From assembly GCF_043951865.1 (NCBI RefSeq), contig NZ_JBINJF010000012.1, forward strand, positions 67,871 to 131,870: a DNA stretch of 64,000 bases, read 5' to 3'. The stretch's first letter is position 1, and each line of letters starts with the position of its first letter. Source of the DNA: JAMQKA01 sp043951865 (GTDB taxonomy: Bacteria > Bacteroidota > Rhodothermia > Balneolales > Balneolaceae). The position numbers were made by a program, and so were the translations under genes. The notes under the pieces were generated by a model that was given only the letters and a program-made list of their open reading frames with translations, ran no database searches and had not been told where the DNA came from. Shown piece by piece: positions 37,366-45,044 of this stretch.

Positions 37366-37449
37366 TCATACTCCGTAAAATCAGTTTTTTTAAATGTTTA
37401 ATTTATGGATCAAAAGTAGCGCTATATTTTGACATCCAAAAGATATGAT

Positions 37450-39603
37450 TCATAAATCCATCGTCATCTGGTTGGCTTTGCGAATCTCATCGTAAAAACT
37501 GTTTCGCTTCTTGAACAATTTTTCAAAATACTCGATTTGCCGGTCCCGGTAGTCGTAAATGATCGGTATCTGGTTTGACCGGGTGATCCGACCAATATAC
37601 TGTATCAATTTGCCTTTAAAGGCAAACGGGTACACTAAGAACAAGCAGTCGAACCGGTCCACGTCAACACCTTCTCCAAAGAATTGGCCAGTTGATAACA
37701 CAATCTGAAAATGACCGGCCTGTATCTGTTTCATCTTGGACTGCTGGCTTCCTTTGGAGTCATCTCCACTCAGGGTGATCGTTTCAAACCGCTCCTTCAG
37801 GTACAGGTTCAATACTTCGATATGCGATTTCCGTTCGGTAAGCAGCAGTACCGTCTTCTTTTGGTCAATCACATCTGCCAGGTCACCCACAATTAACTGA
37901 TTTCGTGCAGTGTCGTGTACAAGAATCCGGGAGAGTATTTCATAGTCGTCAATACGGTAATCGAAGGGGGCCTTAAGACCTGTTTCCCTGATGTTGATCT
38001 GAACCGTAGAAGGTTTTTCATCATCCAGAAAATCAGCCGTAATTTTGGAAAGAATATTTCCTATGTAGACATAAATCAGATTCTCATCATTGTTCTTTCG
38101 CATAGGTGTAGCCGTAAGCCCATACAGGTAGTAGGAGCTAAAGCGAGTGATGGTTTCCCGGAACGTTTTGGCCGGAATGTGATGGCACTCGTCAACGATA
38201 ATGGTTCCGAACGAATCCAGGATCTTGTCGCTTTCCTCGTTTTGTTTCAGCGTTTGAATCATCCCCACCGTGATATCCTTTCCCTGCTTTTTATGGGAAC
38301 CGGAGAACTTCCCAATGTTTTTCTCGGGAATACCCAAAAACGACTCGATTCGCTCGACCCACTGGTCAAACAATTGCTTACGGTGTACGATGATCAGGGC
38401 CGGTTGCCGCTTGCGGGCGATGAGTTCAAGCCCCATAATCGTTTTACCGGATCCCGGTGGGGCCACGATAACTCCAAAATCCTTCTTTGAAGTCGGCTGC
38501 AGGGCTTTCTTTTGGTGAGGATACAGTTCAATGCTTGATTGAAAGGTCACTGGCGGTTTCTTCTGACGCCGATCTTCGATATGATAAGAAAGGTTCCCCT
38601 CTTTACAATAAGCAATTAAATCGGGAAGAAAGCCCCGGGGTATGATGATATTATTTTCCTCTTCCCCTATCAGATTGAAATACTTTTCCGTCTGCCAGGT
38701 ACTTCGGCCCAGCTTCTTTTTTATGAGGTAGTCAGAATTGACAAAGTTTAACTGGTCTCGGATAAAATTGACAACCTCAGGGGGAATATTATCCCTGTTC
38801 AACCACACCTGATTATCCAGAACGATTTCCAATTCTCCTTCTGAAGAGTTGCCGGTTATAGTCGAAGAAGAGGATGAATTCTCGATTGAGGCGAATACTT
38901 GATCCAGCCGGGCAGGGGATACTTTTTGTATCTCTTCCAAAAACTTCCACTGGTCGCTGTAGGGCTGACCAGTATTGGGATTAATAAAACAGGTATTCCC
39001 CTCGGCCATCCATTTTTTATTCAGTGGAAGGGCAATGAGGTTGCCTAACCCTTTGCCTGAATGAGAATCTTGATTGGGAAACAGCCGGTCGAAACTCGCA
39101 TCTTTTTCAAATTCAGAGAGAATACCGGCCTCCCGCAACAAATGGAAAGCAATTTTTCTGCTTTTCCACGCCGGACATGGTTGTTGGAAAAAGATCCACA
39201 CGTGTCCACCGTTGCCGGAACGAGAACGTTCCAGATAGGCGGACATATTGTGCCGTTCACATACTTGTAAAAACTGCCGGCTATCCTCCATCCAGTTTTC
39301 CTTGTCAAAATCGGCGGCCAACAGCCAGGAGGTGTTATCCTTCAGTAAGGGATAGATGCCAATCGTTTCTTTGCCCGACAGGTGCTTTCGAATAACGGTA
39401 GGAGTAAGTGGAGCAAGCTCCTTGTGTTTGAAGTTCTGAAAGGTGCCACCCAGCGCCTTATGCTTTTCGTATCTCTCCCAATCCACATTATAGGCCGGCA
39501 TGTATCCGTCGCGATCTTCATTTTCCCACCGGCGGGCGTAGATATCTTCCCGGCCTCTAAAAAGGGACTGGAACAGTTCAATATGCTGGTTGGATATCGC
39601 CAT
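37450..39603 (-). CDS. Archaeo-eukaryotic-type primase fused to SF2 helicase (TOTE-type)
   Basis: 717 residues in two parts. Residues about 10-230 are a primase-polymerase domain of the kind called AEP-TOTE ('FRGREDIYARRWEN', acidic pair D98/D100 in 'LLAADFDKE', and 'GGHVW' at 132-136). Residues about 350-700 are a DEAD/DEAH-like helicase: Walker A 'APPGSGKT' at 381-388, 'DECHH' at 471-475, 'GLTATPMRK', and motif VI 'QYIGRITRS'. Such fusions are reported in conflict systems; the nuclease that sometimes accompanies them is not apparent here. It is transcribed away from an AbiEi-like regulator, and the 182-bp shared region carries a complex operator. Confidence 0.88.
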   Translation of the reverse strand: MAISNQHIELFQSLFRGREDIYARRWENEDRDGYMPAYNVDWERYEKHKALGGTFQNFKHKELAPLTPTVIRKHLSGKETIGIYPLLKDNTSWLLAADFDKENWMEDSRQFLQVCERHNMSAYLERSRSGNGGHVWIFFQQPCPAWKSRKIAFHLLREAGILSEFEKDASFDRLFPNQDSHSGKGLGNLIALPLNKKWMAEGNTCFINPNTGQPYSDQWKFLEEIQKVSPARLDQVFASIENSSSSSTITGNSSEGELEIVLDNQVWLNRDNIPPEVVNFIRDQLNFVNSDYLIKKKLGRSTWQTEKYFNLIGEEENNIIIPRGFLPDLIAYCKEGNLSYHIEDRRQKKPPVTFQSSIELYPHQKKALQPTSKKDFGVIVAPPGSGKTIMGLELIARKRQPALIIVHRKQLFDQWVERIESFLGIPEKNIGKFSGSHKKQGKDITVGMIQTLKQNEESDKILDSFGTIIVDECHHIPAKTFRETITRFSSYYLYGLTATPMRKNNDENLIYVYIGNILSKITADFLDDEKPSTVQINIRETGLKAPFDYRIDDYEILSRILVHDTARNQLIVGDLADVIDQKKTVLLLTERKSHIEVLNLYLKERFETITLSGDDSKGSQQSKMKQIQAGHFQIVLSTGQFFGEGVDVDRFDCLFLVYPFAFKGKLIQYIGRITRSNQIPIIYDYRDRQIEYFEKLFKKRNSFYDEIRKANQMTMDL

Positions 39604-39730
39604 AGGTAACGATCAAAGATATCTCATTCTGCTTTTACAAGTTAATAAAATGGTCACTTGTACCTGTAGTGCAATAATTTATCTATAGTGAACTAAATTG
39701 GCGAGTCATGAAATAATGGAAGTTATACTA

Positions 39731-39785
39731 TTGTTCATTAATTTATACCGTTCACGGAACGTGAACATGTATAGAAAATGAACAA
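39731..39785. promoter_or_regulatory. Nested-dyad operator, copy 1
   Basis: A 17-bp core GTTCACG-GAA-CGTGAAC (39750-39766) is flanked at exactly 11 nt on both sides by TTGTTCAT (39731-39738) and its complement ATGAACAA (39778-39785). The whole element is symmetric and sits between the primase-helicase and AbiEi-like genes, ending one base before the ATG at 39786. The same element recurs at 43747. Confidence 0.8.
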
Positions 39786-40787
39786 ATGGAAGCCGATATA
39801 TTCCCCATAGCACAAGAAAACCTTGAGAAACTCACCCAATTTAAGCTAGAAATTGGGGAACGAGAGAAGTATATCCAAGATGAACATCAAGTTGATGCAA
39901 TGGAAAAGGTAAAGCTCCATCTTCCTGATGAGACATTGGAGTTCTTTACAGAAATAAGGAAGGAGGTCCGAACCCACCAATTACCCAAAATTTATGAGTT
40001 GGCCAAGACCAATAAACCATTTCTGTTAATTGGAGGACAAATTTTTCCGAATATAAAAGAGAAGCTAAAAGACAAAGGGATTAACTGGATTGATGGTGCC
40101 GGTAACATGTACATCAGGACCGAAGATCACTTTCTTTATGTGGATCATAACGAGACATTCCATGTTAAAGTCGAAAGGGATCGCGCCTTTACTAAAACGG
40201 GATTGAAAGTAGTCTTTTTATTTCTTCTCGATGAAGACTGGATTCAAAAAACGTATAGAGAAATTGCCAAAGCTGCAGATGTAGCATTGGGAACGATTGG
40301 GTATGTCATCAATGGACTTAAGAAAAGAAAGTATCTAGTAAAAAAGGATGAAAAAAAATATCAGCTAGTACGTAAAGATGAATTAATTGATGAATGGATC
40401 GGTGCTTATGAAACAGAGCTAAAACCTAAGCTAGACAAGGGTTATTTTGCATTCATTGATGAAAAAGAGGCGGTTAATTGGGAAAAGATAGAGCTTGATG
40501 ATCAAACAGTATGGGGTGGAGAAGCTGGTGCAGATTTACTTACTGGAATGTTAAGGCCTCAGACCCTGACTCTTTATACAACCCACACTAAAGGTAATAT
40601 AATGAAGAAATTTAGATTAAAGCCTGACCCTAATGGTACGGTCCAGGTTTACGAGCCGTTCTGGAATATTGAAGAGAGAAAAGAGACTGCCCCTCCTTTG
40701 GCTATCTATGCAGACTTAATCTTGACGGGCGATGAACGCAATTTTAAAATAGCTGAAAAAATACACGGCGAGTTCATACAATATTAA
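39786..40787 (+). CDS. AbiEi-type transcriptional regulator/antitoxin, orphan
   Basis: 333 residues resembling the larger AbiEi family (AbiEi_2). A first part carries 'LLIGGQIFPNIKEKLKDKGINWIDGAGNMYI', then a winged helix 'TYREIAKAADVALGTIGYVINGLKKRKYLV' follows, and a C-terminal part has 'VWGGEAGADLLTGMLRPQTLTLY'. AbiEi proteins repress their own promoter and neutralise the AbiEii nucleotidyltransferase, but no AbiEii gene follows here (the next gene is another, convergent AbiEi-like gene). It probably works as a stand-alone regulator on the nested operator at its own start, and possibly on the divergent helicase. Confidence 0.8.
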   Translation: MEADIFPIAQENLEKLTQFKLEIGEREKYIQDEHQVDAMEKVKLHLPDETLEFFTEIRKEVRTHQLPKIYELAKTNKPFLLIGGQIFPNIKEKLKDKGINWIDGAGNMYIRTEDHFLYVDHNETFHVKVERDRAFTKTGLKVVFLFLLDEDWIQKTYREIAKAADVALGTIGYVINGLKKRKYLVKKDEKKYQLVRKDELIDEWIGAYETELKPKLDKGYFAFIDEKEAVNWEKIELDDQTVWGGEAGADLLTGMLRPQTLTLYTTHTKGNIMKKFRLKPDPNGTVQVYEPFWNIEERKETAPPLAIYADLILTGDERNFKIAEKIHGEFIQY

Positions 40788-40802
40788 GTTGGCCAATATC
40801 AA

Positions 40803-41426
40803 TCAAGAAGTAGTAATATCCATGTATGTTTTTAAGGTGTCCAGACGATCACTTAATGCCGGTGAACTGATGTAGGCCTCGTACTGGTTAAGTTTATCTA
40901 TCGAAATCCGATTCTTGATTTCGAGAATATTCCAACGAAGGTCTACGATATCAGCTGTTTCCTTTATTTCGTGATGAAGATATAGATAGTCGATCAAGGT
41001 TTTTTCGGGTTCGGCCATTGTGTACCGATTATTTTTCCATTCTTCAAGTCGGTATCCAAAGAATAGCGAAGGTTTTATGCGGCGATAGGTAAACCTACCG
41101 ACTGGCGTGTCGAATGAATTCGTTTTTAGTGTAGTGCAGGAGGTAATCTGAAATACACCTTCCGGGATAAAACCATAACGTGATAAAGCCGACTCCAGGG
41201 ATACATAGGAAGGATGATACAGTTGGTTCGCCGTGTAGTACAGAAAAGGTTCATCGACTTCCTGATCCGAGAAACAGTAGTAGCGATTCCGCAGCTTTTG
41301 GATATAGCCTTTTTCTTGCCACTCTACCAGTCGGCGGCTATCAAATCCGGGGAAATGCTTCTCAATCTCCCGGATTGAAAAATTCGGAAAGGCTTTCATT
41401 TCTTGCCGGAATTCTGTGTAGTTCAT
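40803..41426 (-). CDS. AbiEi-type antitoxin, orphan
   Basis: 207 residues. An N-terminal winged helix ('FPNFSIREIEKHFPGFDSRRLVEWQEKGYIQKLRNRYYCF') is followed by the AbiEi C-terminal fold with 'VSLESALSRYGFIPEGVFQIT' and 'MAEPEKTLIDYLYLHHEI'. It is convergent with the gene at 39786 (15 bp between stops). No AbiEii toxin gene is adjacent. Weak inverted repeats (AAAAAT/ATTTTT near 41450 and TGTCT/AGACA near 41500) lie upstream and could be its operator. Confidence 0.82.
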   Translation of the reverse strand: MNYTEFRQEMKAFPNFSIREIEKHFPGFDSRRLVEWQEKGYIQKLRNRYYCFSDQEVDEPFLYYTANQLYHPSYVSLESALSRYGFIPEGVFQITSCTTLKTNSFDTPVGRFTYRRIKPSLFFGYRLEEWKNNRYTMAEPEKTLIDYLYLHHEIKETADIVDLRWNILEIKNRISIDKLNQYEAYISSPALSDRLDTLKTYMDITTS

Positions 41427-41615
41427 CTCATTTGTTTCTGTTTTTTGTTAAAAATGACAATTTTTAGAAATATATGGAATAATAGCTGTGTTAGTTTTGT
41501 CTGTAGTTAGACAGATTGATTCAAATTTACGTCAAAAAATATCGCTTATTGACAATAATTTTATTTATGAATCCATCCTACTTTAAAAGGAATCAATTAA
41601 AAACTAATTTGTAAC

Positions 41616-41629
41616 GCGTAACGTTACGC
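41616..41629. promoter_or_regulatory. higBA operator palindrome
   Basis: GCGTAACGTTACGC is a perfect 14-bp palindrome, preceded by an extra half GTAACGC at 41611. It lies 13 bp before the toxin start and fits autoregulation by the HigA-type antitoxin. Confidence 0.75.
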
Positions 41630-41642
41630 ATTATATTGGGGT

Positions 41643-41924
41643 ATGATAAAATCATTCAACGACAAGGAAACAGAGAAGGTCTTCAACAGAACCTACTCTA
41701 AAAAGTTGCCGGAGACGATTCAGCAGCGTGCCTTGCGAAAGCTTAGAATGATTGATGCTGCCGCTGATATCAATGATCTTCGCGTACCTCCAGGCAATCG
41801 TTTAGAAGCACTTGGAGGAGATCGCGAAGGCCAGCACAGCATTCGAATCAACAATCAATGGCGCATCTGTTTTACCTGGAGCCAGGGTGATGCATATGAA
41901 GTGGAGATCGTTGATTATCATTGA
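41643..41924 (+). CDS. higB: HigB-type toxin (RelE superfamily)
   Basis: 93 residues of the HigB/RelE mRNA interferase fold: 'FNDKETEKVFNRTYSKKLP', 'ALRKLRMIDAAADINDLRVPPGNRLEALGGDR', 'QHSIRINNQWRICFTW', 'YEVEIVDYH'. The Arg and Lys residues and the C-terminal His typical of this subfamily are present. It is encoded before its antitoxin, the usual HigBA order. The product cleaves mRNA on the ribosome. Confidence 0.93.
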   Translation: MIKSFNDKETEKVFNRTYSKKLPETIQQRALRKLRMIDAAADINDLRVPPGNRLEALGGDREGQHSIRINNQWRICFTWSQGDAYEVEIVDYH

Positions 41925-41952
41925 CCTGACCAATAGACAAGAAGCCAAAGCC

Positions 41953-42255
41953 ATGACTACAAAAAAACTAGATCCCATCCATCCCGGGGAAGTACTGCGG
42001 GAAGAGTTTATTGAACCAATGGGTATGAGCCAACGGGAATTCGCCGAAAAAATCGGGGTAACCCATACACGGCTCAACCAGATTGTTAACGAGAAACGGA
42101 GCATAACGGCCGATACCGCCCTGCGCCTGTCAAAGGCCCTGGGAACCACAGCTGAATTCTGGATGAATCTCCAAGCCCGGTACGACCTGGATCAGACCCG
42201 AGATGAATCCGGTAGCAAAATTGATAAAGAGGTACGCCCGTTGACTACTTCTTGA
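41953..42255 (+). CDS. higA: HigA-type antitoxin (XRE family)
   Basis: 100 residues from the ATG at 41953; a longer in-frame extension overlaps higB but lacks antitoxin character. It has the HigA opening 'LDPIHPGEVLREEFIEPMGMSQREFAEKIGV' and an XRE helix-turn-helix 'THTRLNQIVNEKRSITADTALRLSKALGTTAEFW'. It neutralises HigB and should bind the palindrome at 41616. It lies 28 bp after higB. Confidence 0.94.
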   Translation: MTTKKLDPIHPGEVLREEFIEPMGMSQREFAEKIGVTHTRLNQIVNEKRSITADTALRLSKALGTTAEFWMNLQARYDLDQTRDESGSKIDKEVRPLTTS

Positions 42256-42280
42256 TTAGATTCATAGACCAAAATTAATC

Positions 42281-42733
42281 ATGTTTGAACAATACCAGAT
42301 AAGTGTCCAATACAAGACGCGGGAACGGCAGATCCTAAACGCACTGCTTGCCCTGGCAACGGGCGTGCTCACCCTGGTCTATCCCAACTTCCTGTACCTG
42401 ATTGCCGGAGGCTATTTGGTCGCCCTCGGATTACTGTTTATAGCATTTCGAATACCGTCATGGCTCTCAGCAGTGCCTATCGTAGCTGGTGTACTAATAT
42501 TTATATTCCCTGAACTGATCCCGTTCACCTTTGCAACGTTCCTGGGACTGTTCGGTCTGCTGTTGCTGTTCTCCCTTGGCTTTGCGGCAACAGGTGTCAT
42601 TACGCTGGTCATTGCGATCATGCTCTTTGCCAATCCCGGTTCGGTGGCATACCTGATTGCTATATTTTTACTGCTGTACGGTATTTCAAATCTTATCCGT
42701 TGGTATCGTGAATGGCAGAGTAATACAGCCTGA
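42281..42733 (+). CDS. Small multi-pass membrane protein (DUF308-like)
   Basis: 150 residues with about five hydrophobic segments ('LLALATGVLTLVYPNFLYLI', 'FATFLGLFGLLLLFSLGF', 'VAYLIAIFLLLYGISNLI'), and the alternating Gly/Leu pattern of DUF308/HdeD-like proteins. It starts 25 bp after higA, so it may be co-transcribed with the toxin-antitoxin pair. G+C content is higher than in the flanking genes. Function unknown. Confidence 0.75.
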   Translation: MFEQYQISVQYKTRERQILNALLALATGVLTLVYPNFLYLIAGGYLVALGLLFIAFRIPSWLSAVPIVAGVLIFIFPELIPFTFATFLGLFGLLLLFSLGFAATGVITLVIAIMLFANPGSVAYLIAIFLLLYGISNLIRWYREWQSNTA

Positions 42734-42771
42734 TGATATAGTCACATTATTAAGGCGAAATTCCACACTTA

Positions 42772-42801
42772 TATTTTACTTTACTGGATTAAAGTAAAAT
42801 A
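42772..42801. terminator. AT-rich inverted repeat between convergent genes
   Basis: Perfect 12-bp arms TATTTTACTTTA and TAAAGTAAAATA around a 6-nt loop. It lies between two convergent genes, so a bidirectional transcription end is plausible, although it has no G+C-rich stem. Confidence 0.45.
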
Positions 42802-42869
42802 CGCTAATTCTTATTTTACCTTTTAACAAATAGATACACGGTTTCAAAAAGTTTAGTTATCATCATTTT

Positions 42870-43619
42870 TCAGTTTAATATCTGTTCATTAGTCTTTTTT
42901 AAATAGGCCATTACTTCATCCCATTTGTTGCGTCGCAGGCTGTATCTTTTCAGTGTACTTAGATTTATTTCATAATCATTTACGATATTGTTGTATATAG
43001 TCTTAAGCTCATTTCCCTGAAAAGCATTAAATAAAACCTCGTCTGCTACTAGGTCAACCATTACTTTCTCCAACTTAGGAACCTGGACTTCATTTACCAT
43101 CATTAAGGGAGACTGACTAATTAGCGGACGGACTACTAAAGGGTTTTCTGAACTACCCAAATATTTCTGCACTTCATCTCTGCTGGGCTTAAGAAACACC
43201 TCGGAATCTTTTCGAATATCTTGTAGATAATAAAAAACCGATTCTTCCGTGTCTCGTTCTACATCAACGAGAGTAAAATATTTCGTGGGCAAATGCTGTG
43301 TAAAATTTAAAAGCCACTTTGTTGACCAAATACAATAGGTGAGGTATGGGAATTCATTATTGAGCTTAGAAGCAATTGTTTTTAACTCCTTGGATATTTC
43401 TGGCTTCCATTCCCTAATTTCTGATCCAAGCTTATATACACCTCTCTTTACTCTGCTAAGAATGCCTTTGTTATTTAACTCGTAAACACGCCACCTTAAT
43501 GTGCTTCGGGGTAAGCTTGGTTCTTTTTCTTTATAAAATTGATATAACTCTTCTATTGAGACCGTTGTTTGGTCCCTAAATCGATTTTCTAATTCTTCTA
43601 TATAGAAAGTTTCAGCCAT
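42870..43619 (-). CDS. AbiEi-like winged-helix protein (DUF6577-type)
   Basis: 249 residues from the ATG at 43619. An upstream in-frame ATG (43685) is less likely because a 15-bp inverted repeat occupies the stretch between them. The N-terminal winged helix is 'VSIEELYQFYKEKEPSLPRSTLRWRVYELNNKGILSRVKRGVYKL'. The rest resembles DUF6577/AbiEi-type proteins ('YCIWSTKWLLNFTQHLPTKY', 'LVVRPLISQSPL', 'PKLEKVMVDLVAD'). No toxin partner is adjacent. It probably regulates itself, and the region upstream also contains copy 2 of the nested operator. Confidence 0.75.
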   Translation of the reverse strand: MAETFYIEELENRFRDQTTVSIEELYQFYKEKEPSLPRSTLRWRVYELNNKGILSRVKRGVYKLGSEIREWKPEISKELKTIASKLNNEFPYLTYCIWSTKWLLNFTQHLPTKYFTLVDVERDTEESVFYYLQDIRKDSEVFLKPSRDEVQKYLGSSENPLVVRPLISQSPLMMVNEVQVPKLEKVMVDLVADEVLFNAFQGNELKTIYNNIVNDYEINLSTLKRYSLRRNKWDEVMAYLKKTNEQILN

Positions 43620-43628
43620 GGTTATTTT

Positions 43629-43669
43629 CAAATTATTGTCAAATATGAGAATATTTTGACAATAATTTG
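43629..43669. promoter_or_regulatory. 15-bp inverted repeat, operator of the DUF6577-like gene
   Basis: Perfect arms CAAATTATTGTCAAA (43629-43643) and TTTGACAATAATTTG (43655-43669) with an 11-nt spacer, ending 10 bp upstream of the ATG at 43619. Another TTGACAA half lies further upstream near 43722. Confidence 0.75.
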
Positions 43670-43746
43670 ATAGCTCTTGCAGCATGCGAGTTTAAATTTT
43701 CGCAAATAAGTCAACAAAACATTGACAAAAATTGATTTTTTTTAAC

Positions 43747-43807
43747 CATTTGTTCATGAATAGTAATTGTTCACGGAACGTGAACACAGATCAGAAATGA
43801 ACAAATG
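43747..43807. promoter_or_regulatory. Nested-dyad operator, copy 2
   Basis: Core GTTCACG-GAA-CGTGAAC (43769-43785) with outer arms CATTTGTTCAT (43747-43757) and ATGAACAAATG (43797-43807), again exactly 11 nt from the core on each side. Core and geometry are identical to 39731-39785, but here the plus-strand ATG after it opens only a 19-codon frame. It therefore looks like the promoter of a lost gene, or an operator for the minus-strand gene at 43619. Confidence 0.8.
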
Positions 43808-43836
43808 AATATAAGGACGATACATGTCAGTAAAGC

Positions 43837-44457
43837 TCAACTATGTGCAACGGTCTCCAGGTAAGGTTTAATAACAGTTCTAACACGACATATTTCAGCA
43901 TATTCCAGAATTTCATTATAGCTGGCTTTTCTTTCTCTTATTCCGTTTTTAAGTGCTTCAATTGCAATATCCAATCCAATTTTATTCCGGAATTTAAAAC
44001 AATCAGCAATCGTTTTTGCCGGGTTGTAAACGGAGACTATGTTTCCATCCAGGTTGTGTTTTTCTACACCATGATTCAAACTTGGACCAGAAAAACGATA
44101 GGTTTTTATGGGTGGATGTTTGAGTACAGGATCCCGGCTGGTTCGGGGTATAGCAATATGAACTTGATGGGGTATTGCTGTAGTCATATCATGAAAATCC
44201 AAGGCGGAAATTAGACATACTTTGGCTTGCGGAACTTTCTTTACCACTATAACCAGGCCAAGATGGGAAAGTGCTATTTCTTTTTCTATCAGTTTGTATA
44301 TACCACGGTCAAGTTTCTCAACATAACCTTGATCGTGCATATGGTACAGCGTCCGGTTATGAATTCCTATTTCCTCTGCTTCGCTGGTTCGTAGTACACC
44401 ACCGTGTTTTTTAAATAGTCTTATGGCCTCATCTATTTTGGATTCAGATACAGACAT
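43837..44457 (-). CDS. AbiEi-type antitoxin, orphan
   Basis: 206 residues. The N-terminal winged helix is 'AIRLFKKHGGVLRTSEAEEIGIHNRTLYHMHDQGYVEKLDRGIYKL'. The AbiEi C-terminal part has 'VCLISALDFHDMTTAIPHQVHIAIPRTS' and 'VYNPAKTIADCFKFRNKIGLDIAIEALK'. In typical AbiE loci the nucleotidyltransferase toxin follows directly; here only 150 bp of non-coding DNA and a relic operator follow, so the toxin has been lost or was never present. A 10-bp inverted repeat abuts its start. Confidence 0.88.
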   Translation of the reverse strand: MSVSESKIDEAIRLFKKHGGVLRTSEAEEIGIHNRTLYHMHDQGYVEKLDRGIYKLIEKEIALSHLGLVIVVKKVPQAKVCLISALDFHDMTTAIPHQVHIAIPRTSRDPVLKHPPIKTYRFSGPSLNHGVEKHNLDGNIVSVYNPAKTIADCFKFRNKIGLDIAIEALKNGIRERKASYNEILEYAEICRVRTVIKPYLETVAHS

Positions 44458-44459
44458 GA

Positions 44460-44505
44460 GGATAGAATTATGTATATTTATTCTTTAATGTATGCAATTC
44501 TATCC
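44460..44505. promoter_or_regulatory. Inverted-repeat operator of the AbiEi gene
   Basis: Arms GGATAGAATT (44460-44469) and AATTCTATCC (44496-44505) are perfect and begin 2 bp before the ATG at 44457, fitting AbiEi autorepression, which is known for this family. Confidence 0.7.
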
Positions 44506-44621
44506 AACCAAGTAACTATTCATTTGTGAAATAGCCTCTTTTCTAATCGTTTTGAATAATTAGGGGATCAAAATAATCGATTTTCATAAATACTTTACCT
44601 AAAATGACCATAGCTTACTTT

Positions 44622-44945
44622 CTATTCATCTTGTTTTCTACTACTTAACCATTCTTCAATATCTGATCTCAACCAACCGACTGCATGACTTGAAATTTTA
44701 ACTTTGGCTGGAAGTTGACCATCACCTTGCATTTTATATATTGTCGAAATGCTTATCGAAAGCATATTGGCCAGTTCTTTGGGCCTGATGATTCTACTTT
44801 CTGGTTTATTCCCATTCTCGGTTACATTCTGACTTTTAGAATTAATGGCATGTATAACTTCCTGTTTAAATTCTTCGAGTTCTTCTCGAATAACTTTTCT
44901 CACTGCTTGCTCAATGGTTTCCGTTAAATAAGTTTCTATGTTCAT
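44622..44945 (-). CDS. AlpA/MerR-like DNA-binding protein
   Basis: 107 residues from the ATG at 44945 (a TTG at 44960 is also in frame). A charged helical N-terminus ('TIEQAVRKVIREELEEFKQEV') is followed by an excisionase-type winged helix 'IIRPKELANMLSISISTIYKMQGDGQLPAKVKIS..VGWLRSDIEEWL'. AlpA-type proteins regulate integrase or neighbouring genes. It is divergent from the PLD gene at 45045, with an 11-bp inverted repeat in the shared promoter that is its probable binding site. Confidence 0.85.
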   Translation of the reverse strand: MNIETYLTETIEQAVRKVIREELEEFKQEVIHAINSKSQNVTENGNKPESRIIRPKELANMLSISISTIYKMQGDGQLPAKVKISSHAVGWLRSDIEEWLSSRKQDE

Positions 44946-44990
44946 ATCAAGATCTCCCAATTTTTTTTCAATTATCCATTCTGGCGTTGC

Positions 44991-45024
44991 ATTTAGCCAA
45001 ATGCGCTTCTACCTTTGGCTAAAT
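44991..45024. promoter_or_regulatory. Inverted repeat in AlpA/PLD divergent promoter
   Basis: Arms ATTTAGCCAAA (44991-45001) and TTTGGCTAAAT (45014-45024), perfect over 11 bp with a 12-nt spacer, lying 46 bp from the AlpA-like start and 20 bp from the PLD start. Confidence 0.7.
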
Positions 45025-45044
45025 TTTGAAAAAATATCATCTGT

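Noticed and set aside
37915..38490. 191-codon frame antisense to the primase-helicase
   Set aside because: It is fully covered by a gene with clear catalytic motifs on the other strand.
41812..41952. N-terminal extension of the HigA antitoxin
   Set aside because: The in-frame extension overlaps higB and lacks HigA similarity; the ATG at 41953 gives the normal HigA start.
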